Assembly (NCBI GenBank): GCA_028583605.1
Contig: CM053337.1
Coordinates: 21,444,264 to 21,508,263 of the forward strand
Length of the DNA stretch: 64,000 nucleotides
Direction: 5' to 3'
Source: Dastarcus helophoroides
Lineage: Eukaryota; Arthropoda; Insecta; Coleoptera; Bothrideridae
Shown here: in pieces, positions 24,801-36,800 of the stretch
How the letters are laid out: each line of letters begins with the position of its first letter
Numbering within the stretch: the stretch's first letter is position 1
Made by a program: the position numbers and the translations under genes
Notes under the pieces: generated by a model
Database searches by the model: none
Seen by the model: the letters and a program-made list of their open reading frames with translations, nothing else
What the model was told of the DNA's origin: nothing

Positions 24801-27800
24801 GGAATAAACAGGAAATGAAAAAAGGAAAAAAGCAAGAAAAGAATGAAAGAAAAGAGGAAGGAAAAAAATAAAAATTAAGAGAGTAAGGGTGGACGCAAAG
24901 AAGATAGAAAGAAAAAAGGAAGGAAGAGGAAACGAAAAAGGGGAGGAAATTGAAATACAAATCTTGTCCCCTGAAACCAAGAAAGATTAAAAAACACAAT
25001 AAGAGTTGCTCTAATGCATTTCGACAGCCAAGCTATCATCTTCAGAGAGATACTGTAAGATTTGTATTTTAATTTTTGAAGATAACCAAGGACCAGTCCG
25101 TTCCACCAAAATTATGGTTGAAATATTGATAAAAATAAGAATTTGAAAAAAGTGCAAAGCAAACCCGTAAGTGTAAAATTTTCTTAAAGGATCACAATTT
25201 GTAAAAATTGGGAAGTAGAAAAAAAGAAAATTTTGAAATGTCAACATTTAAGAAAGACGAATTCTTTGGAAAAAATCGGAATAATTTTCAGATAAAGTTA
25301 GCATTTCAAGAAAAAATATAAATATTAAAAAGTACAATTTGAAAAATGACGTGAAATTTTTGAAAATATACAAAAACATACAAATATGCAAAAAGTTACA
25401 CTTTCGAGAGTAAGTCCAAATTTCGAAAAGAAAATGACAATTTAAAAAAAAAGTAAAAAGTTCGAGAAAACGTAGAAATTTTCGGCGTTGAAATTTTCAA
25501 AATATAACTATTTATCTGACCCCAATATTTAAAAAAAAATGAATATTTTAAGAAATAAATCAAATTTTTAAGAAAAAGTTGAAATTTGGAAAATAATATG
25601 GACATCTTCAAAATAAGTCAAAATTTTGAAAAAAGTGCAAATTCTGAAAAAAAGAAGTAGAATTTCTAATAAAATGTGGAAGTTTTCAATAAAGTGGAGA
25701 TTTTGAAATGTCGAAGTTCCAAAAAAAATCAAAATTTTTAAAACGCTGGAAAGATTAAAAAAATTAAAATTTAAAAAAGTCGAATTCTCCAAAAAATAAA
25801 TCAGTTTTGTCGAATTGGTTGAGATTTTTAGTTGGTTGAAATTTTTAAAAAAGTGTCGAAATTTTCAAAAAATTCTAGATACAAGGTCGTAATTATCAAA
25901 AAAACAAGATCGAAATATTCAAAAGAATTACAAATTACTTGAAAAAATCCAATTTTCAAAAAAAATTGGAAATTGTTAATTCTTTTTCAAAGCAAAGGCG
26001 AAATTTTGAAGAATGTCTGAATTTACAATTTTCATTATGCTTCTTTGTATTATTTATCATTTTTTTTATAATTTCTGTTTCAGAGTTTTCCCTTTAACCT
26101 TAGGAAATTCCTATTTAAAAATGTTGGGTTTTTTCCGTTTCAAGTTTTTCCAAGATTTTCAGCTTACAGTTTTACACTATGACTTTTATCAGGTTTTACC
26201 TAAACCCATGTTTCGGTTTCCAAATTTTTAGTTTAATTTTGAAACTTTCTACTCTTATTGGAAGTTTTAAGTTTAATTTCGAGATTTTATTCATAATTTT
26301 CGATTTAAGTATGTACATGGACCTTTTTGAAAGTTGGAAATTTGGAAAAATTTTGCCCGATGATTTTGTTATAATTATTCAACAGCAAACAAACTAACAA
26401 AATTTCAGTTGGAAATCTGAAAACTGGAATCTTTAAGATTTAATTTCCTTTTTTCTGTGATCACTTTTCTTTGAGTTGCAGCCCCTTGAAAATTACCTAA
26501 TTTTGTTTTATACATCCCTGTGACTAGGGTACAACAAAAATAAGAAAAAGACTGTACCAAAAACACATTGGTGTTTTACATACCATAGAATCTTACTTTC
26601 ATTTTCACTGCCTAACAAAATTTAAACTGGCTAATTTGCCTAATTGCCTCAAAAAAATCTTAAATAAAGCGGCAACCCGAGCATTTGTTCCCTGCCCCGT
26701 TGAGAGAACTTGGGCGCCCTGAGACCTTATTTTGAATACATTTACATGCACGTTCCCCTCGAGCTAATTATATGCAAAATTTATTTTTTAAGTGCAAGTT
26801 CTCGCGAAGCGCCGAAGCAGAATCCCGACTTTTTTGCCTAATTTATCTGGGGATTCGACTAGGTGTCAACCCTCCAGAAACTTGGACTAATTCTCGCGAA
26901 TTTCATTTATTATTTAACGACTCACATCTCTAAGGTATAAATCTGAAATTGTTATTTGATTGTTTCGGTGTGACAGCTCGTGAAATATCGAAGTTGTTCC
27001 TTTGGAAAGGATTTCAGAGTGTCAGATTTCAATTATTAATTTTATGATTTTTTTAGAGTGGTTGTTATTAAAGATCTTTTCAAAATTCTGACGCAAATTT
27101 TTTTATTAAGTATTTAACATATAAAACTTTAATAATGCACAGACCAATGATTTAAACATTTATTAGATTCGAAGTTTGGAAACCAAACACCGGTTTCGAT
27201 CTTGTTAGATCTCGTCAATTTGGTATAACCAACTCGACAAGTAAGTACTAAAAAATCAACGGACGTCAAGCATGTGAGTCTCAGTACTACCGCCACCTAT
27301 TGGTCCATAGAGAAACTGTGGCCATCGCCACTTGCATACAACACTTAACACATTCAAATAAATGTGTTACTTTCATAGATTTAATGAAATGCGTTAAAGT
27401 TTTGCTCGTGCATTTGGACAAAAGTTTAAAACATTCACCCCCTAACCATCGAAAGATAACCTTAAAAAAATCCACTTGCAGCCTTCTTAAGAACATCGCA
27501 ACCTTCCTCTATGTTTTATTCAATGCATTAGCAGCTCTTTTCCTCTTTCAGAATCGCGAAAATCAAATTTTCGCTTCACGCCCATGATGAGTGTCCTTAT
27601 TGGCGTTGTCTCGGCCCTCTTGATTGTGGCCCTCGTGGTTATATTAGTGCTGAGGATACAATGCTCTCATAACGGCGACAAAAGAAAAAGGCACAAAAAC
27701 ATCGTGGTAAGCGAAAGTATGGAGCACCGGGGGAGCATAAGTGGTCCCACGCTGAGCGACAAGGGCGGTAAGTTCTCTTCCTTTTTCAATAAAACCATCG

Positions 27801-30800
27801 CGAAACGAATTTTCCACCCCTCGAGACGATTTCTAATTCGTTCTTAAGTCGCGTAATTTCGAATTAATAAAATATGCCAATTCCGAAATAAACTTCGTTT
27901 CGGCCCGAGCACTTTGTGAAAGGAAATACGTTTTCAAATAAATCCGGTGACATTAAATTTGAATGAAAATGTTTTGCAATTTGTTAAATCTTGTAAACGT
28001 TTAAATTTAAAACTTGGGGTTATTAAGCTTGGTGGGTTTTGGTAGAGATAAAGGCCCAATTTCGGATTAATCCCGTTACAAATTGCATCATTCCTTATTC
28101 GTTATGATGCAAGAATTTACTCAATTTTTGCGGTGTTTTTGATATACTTTGAATTATTTTGGGGGGAGTATGTGTCCATTTGAATAAAAAAGTCGATAAC
28201 TCCAACTAAATCCACCCAATTCGTCTGAAATGAAATAAGGCTTTAATGTAACGTTACTTGGTAACTTTATGACTTTTGATGGTGTCGAAGGTATAAAATA
28301 AAATTATTTTTTCTTTTTCTTGAAACTAAAAAAATCCTGATTGATTCTTTGACGTGGCGTGTTCTACATGGAAGATAGAGAAGCACAGCTTCCCTTATAA
28401 AATAAAAATGTCTATTTTCATTCATGTTTTATTGGCTTTTTCTTCGCCAGTTACTCCTTCCACAATTTTCAGAAACCTTCTATTAACGAACTAGCGATGA
28501 AAGAGCCAATAAAACGTGAATAAAAATACCAGTGTTTCGCAAAGAAGATACACTGAATCTCCAAAAATGCCCATATTCATATTTTGAAACCTTTTTTTTT
28601 GCACAACAGCTGCGACCACTGTTTATTGACATTAGTAACGCTTACGATCGGAATTTAACAATTGTATCTGTAAAATAACAAATTCAACCTATTTTTGACA
28701 TAATCGTAATTTATCTGTCTACAAATATTTAAGAAGCGAAACAGTATAAAGATTTTCAAAGACATTCGAAATTTCGGTAAAAAAGTGGCAAAAGTTAACA
28801 AAATTTTGAAATTTGAAAGCCAAAATTTTCGAGAAACGTTAAAATTTTGAAAAAAGTCAAGATTTTACAAATTCAAAAAAACTTGAGATTTTAAAAAAAC
28901 AAATTGTCAAAAAAATCGGAATTTTCGAAACTTCGAAATTTTCGAAAAGGGCAAACTTTTGAAAAACGTCGAAGTTTTAAACAGTAAATATTTTTAAAAA
29001 TATCGAAATTTTGAGAAAAAGTCGACATTTTTCAAACTTGTTATTTTAAATGTCGAATGTTTTCAAAATTTTAACTTTTTTTGAACAATTTAACATTTTT
29101 AAATTTTAATTTATCATTGAAAATTTCGACATTTTTCGAAATTGAGACATTTCAAAATTTTACCTTTTCCAAAACTTCCTTTTTTTCCAACTTCCTTCTA
29201 GTGTAAATCTTGACCTTTTCAAAATTTCGATTTTTTAAATAAAATATCTTTTTTTAATCCAGTTTCTAGTGAAAGCTTCGCTATTTCATCCATGTTTCGG
29301 ATCCCAAAATTTCTGTTTACTCGAAATTTAGTAATTTTGATTATTTCCCCAATTTTCGACTTTTAATGTCGAAATGGTTTCGTTTCCAACTTTTTCAAAA
29401 AATTCGACTTCTGCTGAAAATTTGAACTTTTATTGAAAATACAAACTAATTTTAAAAAATACAAACTATATTTTAAAAAATACAAACTATTTCTCAAAAA
29501 ATACAAACTGTTTCTTAAAAAATTTTAAAAATACCTTTTTCTTTGATGATTTCGAATATTCTGAAAATATTAACGGTATTTTAAAAAATTTCGACTTTGT
29601 TGCAAATTCCGATGACGAACTTGTCATTTTTTTCAAAATTTGCGCCTTTGCTTGAAATTCTGACTGAAAATTCTTACCTTCTTCTAAATTTTGAGTTTTT
29701 TTTTAAATTTTTGACTTTTTCTCCAAATTCGACGTTTTGTAAATTACAACTTTTGTTGAAAAACTAATCTTTATTGAAAATTTGTGAACCATTCATTTGA
29801 AAAATTCAGAAATAGTTATTTCTCAAAAAAATATACAGAAATATCATTTTTAATAATATTTACCAAAAATTTCGACTTTTTTGAAAATTCAAACTAAAGG
29901 ATATCTAATATTTCGGCTTTTTTATGGAATTTCTACTAATAATTTGTGCAAGAATTTCAATTATTTAAAAATTTTTACTTTTTTTAAATAAAATTCACAC
30001 TTTTGCTTGAAATTTTTATTCATGCTTCAAATTTCGACATTTTTGAAAATTTGATTTTTCCAAAAATCTATTTTTTTGTCGCGACATTTGACCATCTTTT
30101 AAGAATGTCCAAGTTTTTCGAAAATTCAACATTTTCTGGAATTATGAATTTTTTTGAATATTTTAAATTAAAAATTCGAATTTTGTAAAAAGTGGGTTTT
30201 TTTGTCGAAAAATTGGACTTTCGTCAAAATTTCGATTTTTTCTCAAAATTTTAATGTTTTCTCAAAATTTCGATTTTTTTTCTCAAAATTTCTAATTTTT
30301 TTCGAAATGGTGACTTTCTTTGTAATTTCTAAATTTCTTTGAAAAATTTGATTCTTGTTGAAAATTTGAATTAATTGTAAAAATTCGACTTTTTAAATTT
30401 GGATTTATTACTGAAAATTTCGACTTTTTTGACAATTTAGACATTTCAACGTATTAATTTTTCAAAACTGTCTTTTTTTAACATGGTAACCTTTTCTCGC
30501 AACGTAGACTTTTTTTATTGGAAATTTCGACTTTTTTTTAGATTATGACTTTTTTCTAGATTAGAACTTTTTTAAAATTTTCGACTGTTTCTCAAAATTT
30601 TGGCTATTTCTCCAAGTTTTAACTTTTACTGAAAATGTCGACTTTTTTGAAAATTTGATTTTTCCTAAAATCTAGTCTTTTGTTGTACATTTTGACCACT
30701 TTTTAAAAATGTTTTTCGAAAATTCAACTTTTTCTAGAATTACGAATTTTTTTGAAAATATTGGTTTAAAATTTCGAATTTTTTGAAAATATTGGTTAAA

Positions 30801-33800
30801 AATTTCGAATTTTTTTAAAAGGTGGGTTTTTTTTCGAAAAATTATACTTTTATCAAAATTTAGATTTTTCCTCAAAATATCAATTTTTCTCTTAAAATTT
30901 TAATTTTTTCTCAAAATTTCAAATATTTTATGAAATTGAGACTTTCTTTGTAATTTCTAAAGTTCTTTAAAAAATTGGACTTTTCTTGAAAATTTGAATT
31001 TGTTTTTAAATTCGACTTTTTCAGTCTGGATTTGTTACTGAAAATTTCGACCTTTTTGACAATTTAGACATGCCAACGTATTACCTTTTCAAAACTATCT
31101 TTTTTTAACATGATAACCTTTTCTCGCAACGTCGACTTTTTTATTGAAAATTTCGACTTTTTTTTAGATTATGACTTTTTTCTAGATTAGGACTTTTTTT
31201 AAATTTGCGACTCTTTCTCAAAATTTTGGCTATTTCTCCAAGTTTTAACTTTTACTGAAAATGTCGACTTTTTTAAAAATTTGATTTTTTCTAAAATCTG
31301 GTTTTTTGTCGTGACATTTTGACCACTTTTTGAAAATGTCAAAATTTTTCGAAAATTCAACTTTTTTTAGAATTACGAATTTTTTTTAAAAATATTGGTT
31401 TAAAATTTTGAATGTTTTTGAAAATATTGGTTTAAAATTTCGAATTTTTCTAAAAGGCAGGCTTTTTTTTTAAATTAGACTTTTATGAAAATTCGATTTT
31501 TCCTCACAATTTTAATTTTTTTCTCAAAATTTCAATTTTTTTTCTAAATTGCAACTTTCTTTGTAATTTCTAAAGTTCTTTGAAATATTTGGCTCTTGTT
31601 GAAAATTTGAATTTATTTTAAAAGTTCGACTTTTTAAATTTGGATTTATTATTGAAAATTTCGACTTTTTTGACAATTTAGGCATTTCAACCTATTAACT
31701 TTCCAAAACTATCTTTTTTTTAACATGGTAACCTTTACTCGCAACGTCGACTTATTTTGTTGGAAATTTCGACTTTTGTTTAGATTGACTTTTTTAAAAT
31801 TTTCGACTTTCTTAAAATTTTGGCTATTTCTCCAAGTTTTAACTTTTACTGAAAATGTCGACCTTTTTGAAAACTTGATTTTTTCTAAAATCCAGTTTTT
31901 TGTCGTGACATTTTGACCACTTTTTGAAAATGTTCAAGTTTTTCGAAAATTCAACTTTTTCTAGAATTACGCATTTTTTTGAAAATATTTGTTTAAATTT
32001 CGAGTTTTTTGAAAATATTGGTTTAAAATTTTGAATTTTTTTAAAAGGTTGATTTTTTTTCGAAAACTTAGATTTTAGACTTTAGATTTTTCCTCAAAAC
32101 TTGAACTTTTTTTTCAAAATTTCAAATATTTTTCGAAATTGAGACTTTCCTTGTAATTTCTTAAGTTCTTTGCAAAATTTGACTTTTGTTGAAAATTTGA
32201 ATTTGTTTTAAAAATTCGACTATTTCAATTTGGATTTATTATTGAAAGTTTCGACTTTTTTGACAGTTTAGATATTTCAACGTATTAACTTTTGAAAACT
32301 GTCTTTTTTTAACAAGGTCGACTTTTTTAGATTATGACTTTTTTTAAATTTTCGACTGGTTCTCAAAATTTTGGCTATTTCTCCAAGTTTTAACTTTTTC
32401 TGAAAATGTCGACTTTTTTGAAAATTCGATTTTTTCTAAAATCTGCTTTTTTGTCGTGACATTTTGACCACTTTTTAAAAATGTCCAAATTTTTCGTAAA
32501 TTTAACTTTTTCTAGAATTACGAATTTTTTTGAAAATATTGGTTTTAAGTTTCCAATTTGTTTAAAAATATTGATTTAAAATTTCGAATTTTTTTAAAAG
32601 ACGGACTTTTTTTTCGAAAAATTAGGCTTTTATCAAAATTTCGAATTTTTTTTCTAAATTTTAATTTTTTTTCTCAAAATTTCAAATATTTTTCGAAATT
32701 TAAACTTTGTCATTTCTAAAGTTCTTTAAAAAATTTGATTCTTGTTGAAAATTTTTATTTGTGTTAAAAGTTCGACTTTTTAAATTTGGATTTATTATTG
32801 AAAATTTCCACTTTTTGACAATTTAGACATTTCAACGTATTAACTTTTCAAAACTTTTTTTTGAACATGGTAACCTTTTCTCGCAACGTCGACCTATTTC
32901 ATTGGAAATTTCGACTTCTTTTTAAATTATGACTTTTTTAAAAATTTCGACTGTTTCTCAAAATTTTGGCTATTTCTCCAAGTTTTAACTTTTACTGAAA
33001 ATGTCGACTTTTTTGAAAATTTGATTTTTTCTAGTATCTGGTTTTTTGTCGTGATATTTTGACCACTTTTTGAAAATGTCCAAGTTTTTCGAAAATTTAA
33101 CTTTTTTTAGAACTAAGAGTTTTTTTGAAAATATTGGTTTAGAATTTCGTATTTTTTTAAAGGGTGGTTTTTTTTTTCGAAAAATTAGACTTATCAAAAT
33201 ATCGATTTTTCCTCAAGATTTCAATTTTTTCTCAAAATTTCAATTTTTTTCTCAAAATTTCAAATATTTTCTGAAATTGAGACTTTCCTTGTAATTTCTA
33301 AAGTTCTTTGAAAAATTTGACTTTTGTTGAAAATTTGAATTTGTTTTAAAAATTCGACTATTTCAATTTGGATTTATTATTGAAAATTTGGACTTTTTTG
33401 ACAATTTAGACATTTCAACATATTAACTCTTTCAAACTTTCTTTTTTTTTAACATTTTAACTTTTTCTCGTAATGTAGACATTTTTGATTGGAAATTTTG
33501 ACTTTTCTTTTGAAATTTATGACTTCTTTAAAAATTTAATTATTATCTTGAAGTCTTATATTTTAGGATTATGTTAAAAATTTCGACTTTTTTAAAAATT
33601 TGGTTTTTTCTACAATTTAGATCTTTTTTCCAAAATTTTGACTATTCTTAAACAATGTCAATTTTTTAGAAATTTCAGCTTTGGAAAAATTATTACTTTT
33701 TTGAAATATTAACTTCAAAATTTCGATCTTTTTGAAAATTAGGACTTTTTTATGAAAAATTAGAATTCCTCCAAATTTCAACTTTTCCTCAAAATTTTCA

Positions 33801-36800
33801 TCTTTATAATTTTTTAAAGATTGACACTTTTTTGAAAATTTTGACTTTCCAGAATTGTGACTTGAAAGTTACGACGTTTTTTAAAAATTTCAATTTCTTC
33901 TATAACTTTGGAATTCTGTTAAAAAATTTGAATTTTTAAAAATTTGAACTTGTTTTCAAATTTTTTAAAAATGTTAGTACTTCTTTCGGAATTTCGACTT
34001 TTTTTGAAATTCCGTCTTTTGATAATAAATAAATAAAATTCCGACTTTTGATAATAAATAAATAAAAATTTCGACTTTTTCGAAAAATAAAATGACATTT
34101 TCCTAAAATTTCATTATCTTTAAATGATGAAGTTTTAAAGATCTCAGGAAAAAATATATTTTTGCTTAAGTTCCATTTTTTCAATAAAATGATTTTTGCA
34201 ATTTTTTAATTTAAAATTTTAATTCGAAATTTTAGGTAAGGATCCAAATTTAAACTGTAAACTTAAACTTAAATACTTCATATTCAAAGTTTAACCTGAT
34301 CTGGATTTTTTTTAAATAAATTTCGACGCTATCTGAATATAAAATTTGTAATTTTTTTCGAACATTTTTCAACATCTTTTCGAATTTTGAATTTTTTTCT
34401 GAAATCCTAAATTTATATCGATATTTTGATTAATCAAAATACGCCAGAAGTGAATATTATTTTTTGGATGCTAATGAAAGCAAAATTACAATAAACCTTT
34501 AAAAGAGTTTCCGGTCAACTTCCCTATTCATAAAAGTCACGACACGCCACTGGCTATGTTTTAGAGTGATGCTAAAAGTTTGGAACAAAAGATGCTATTT
34601 AAGAATTTGGGAAAAATCGCTGGGGCAGATCGGTTTCTGTTTTTAAAATATCATCTGCTGACATGCAAAAATTGATAACGTCATTGACTTTCTCGAAAAA
34701 TTATGTCACCATTTTTTTAATGGCAACCCCCATTTTCCCGATTGTCTAAATGAGGATATAAAAAAGCTGACATCTTAAATACATAACAATTCTTTTCGAA
34801 AAATGGCACTGAAATACAAAAATTGAAATACAAATCTTGTCCCTTGAAATTAAAAAAGATTAAAACAAAGGTTGCTCTAACGCGTTTCGATAGCCAAGCT
34901 ATCATCTTCAGAAAGATACCAAAAAAGAAGGAAAGTGGTATATTTTTTTTGGAAACAATTTCTAATTGCGCTATTTTTTTTTATTTGTATCACTTTGGTA
35001 GTCCTATTACCATTTTATTTGTCGAAACGAATGTTCGAATGTTTTAAAATTCGGTTTATTCGTAAATTTGAAAGTGCCCATAACTGAATCTATGAATAAA
35101 TGAGCCACTCCTCCCAAACTGATACACAATATAAATCAAAAATTTAGAATTCAGCTTCCATTGCTATTTGCGTTTTATTTATTTTTGATCTGTTCTCAAC
35201 TCATACATAATTTATATGAACAGCGAAGCGATCTTAAAACCATCGCCCCCCAGCATAATAAAACCCGATACAATTTGAACCAAAGCCGCGCTAAAATTTA
35301 TATTTCAACCTTTTAAACTTTAAACCTCGACACATTTAAACTGTTCCATATTTCAGGTGGTAGCCCAATATCGAAACACGACTCCAGCGGCGGGGAGTGC
35401 GACAGCGACGAAAAAAATCCGGACATCATCCCCCAGCCAGTGGACGCCGACGATATCATGGAGTACAGCAGGAAGAGACAGCACGTTTCCACCATAGAAA
35501 CGTCGCCCAGCAGGGGGCTGCTGCAAGCCGGGAATTCGGGAGGGTACATGGGCTATTGCACCCTCAGAAATGGAATGCCTCTGCACGAACTTGCAGCGCA
35601 ATCAAAAATGGTGAGTTATGGGAAATTTCGGTGGAACGGACTGGTCCTTGGTTATTTTCAAAAATTGAAATACAAATCTTGTTCCTTGAAAGCAAAAAAG
35701 ATTAAAAAGCACAACAGAGGTTGCTCTAAGGCGCTTCGGTAGCCAAGCTCTCATCTTCAGAGAGATACTTATCGAAGTATCTCTGAAGATCATAGCTTGG
35801 CTATCGAAACGTGTTAGAGCAACCTCTGTTGTGTTTTTTAATCTTTCTTTGTTTGAGGGAACAAGATTTGTATTTTAATTTATGGAAAATTGTTTTTCAG
35901 AAAATTTCCCACCGTAGCATCGATTTCATTAATCTCAACAGCGCTGCATTTGTTTTCATAAACTTGTAGGGGCTGATGGTGTATTTACATAAACGTCATC
36001 CCTTTACTGGCTGCATTATCGTCAGTTTATTTACCTTCATCGTATTTCCTTCATATAAAATTGTTTTTAATATCCCTTTGGGACAATATTTGGGTATTAG
36101 GACTTTAAAAGCTTGTATGAAAAATGGGGCAAATCTTCTACTTGTGCACAAGCCCTTGGGGGCATCCACGATTGCTTCAATATAAATCGTTGTGAAAATT
36201 CGGATAAGTTTCCAATAACTTCTAAAATAAATCTTAATTTTTTTTCTGATTCATTTGTCTTGTTGGTTCCATCATCATCGATCCACCTGCCACATTTCGT
36301 TTTGTCTTTGATGATTCTTCTGTCTTGATGGTTCCATCATCAACAATCGACCTGCCGCATTTCGTTTTGTTTGTTCATATCCGAGACTCTGACTGCTAAG
36401 ACCTAGACTCTCAAAATCGAAAGTTGCACTTTTTTCTCCAAATTTTCGATTTCTGTCATTTGTTAGATTTTTTTAATTTTGCCTTTCGACAATCCGATTT
36501 TTTTATAATTTTGTCTGTTTGAAAATTTGGAAACCCTCAGTTTAAAATCGAAAATTTCTTCTACAAAATTTGGGTTTTAATGATAAAAACGTCACTTTAC
36601 TTTCGACATTTAAAAAAAATTATATTTATTCTTAGATTGATACTGATCTTAGATAATACATAATTGATTTTTTAAAGGTTTAAACCTTCAATTTTTACTA
36701 TTTTCCGGAAATTTCAACTTCAATCAGTTTTTTATTGAGATTTCGTTTCTTTTTCAAAATTTCGTCTTTCTGTCCCAAAATTTCAACGTTACTAAGTTTT

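Noticed and set aside
24663..24999. Frames repeating FNLSWFQGTRF or SLKMIAWLSKRVRATF across the window
   Set aside because: These are translations of the small dispersed element. The conserved signal is an RNA-like hairpin, not a peptide.
27287..27496. Penelope-like reverse transcriptase gene
   Set aside because: Only a faint VAM..xLS-like resemblance over about 12 residues, with no catalytic box. Kept as a remark in the repeat entry, not called as a gene.
27300..27587. 95-codon frame overlapping the transmembrane exon as its true start
   Set aside because: The phase-matched acceptor at 27551 and the alternate frame (SNFRFTPMM before the helix) fit the receptor. The longer frame reads through intron and repeat.
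35397..35705. Alternate frame through the cytoplasmic exon
   Set aside because: Only the frame entered in phase 1 at 35357 joins both neighbours without a stop and ends at a consensus donor.
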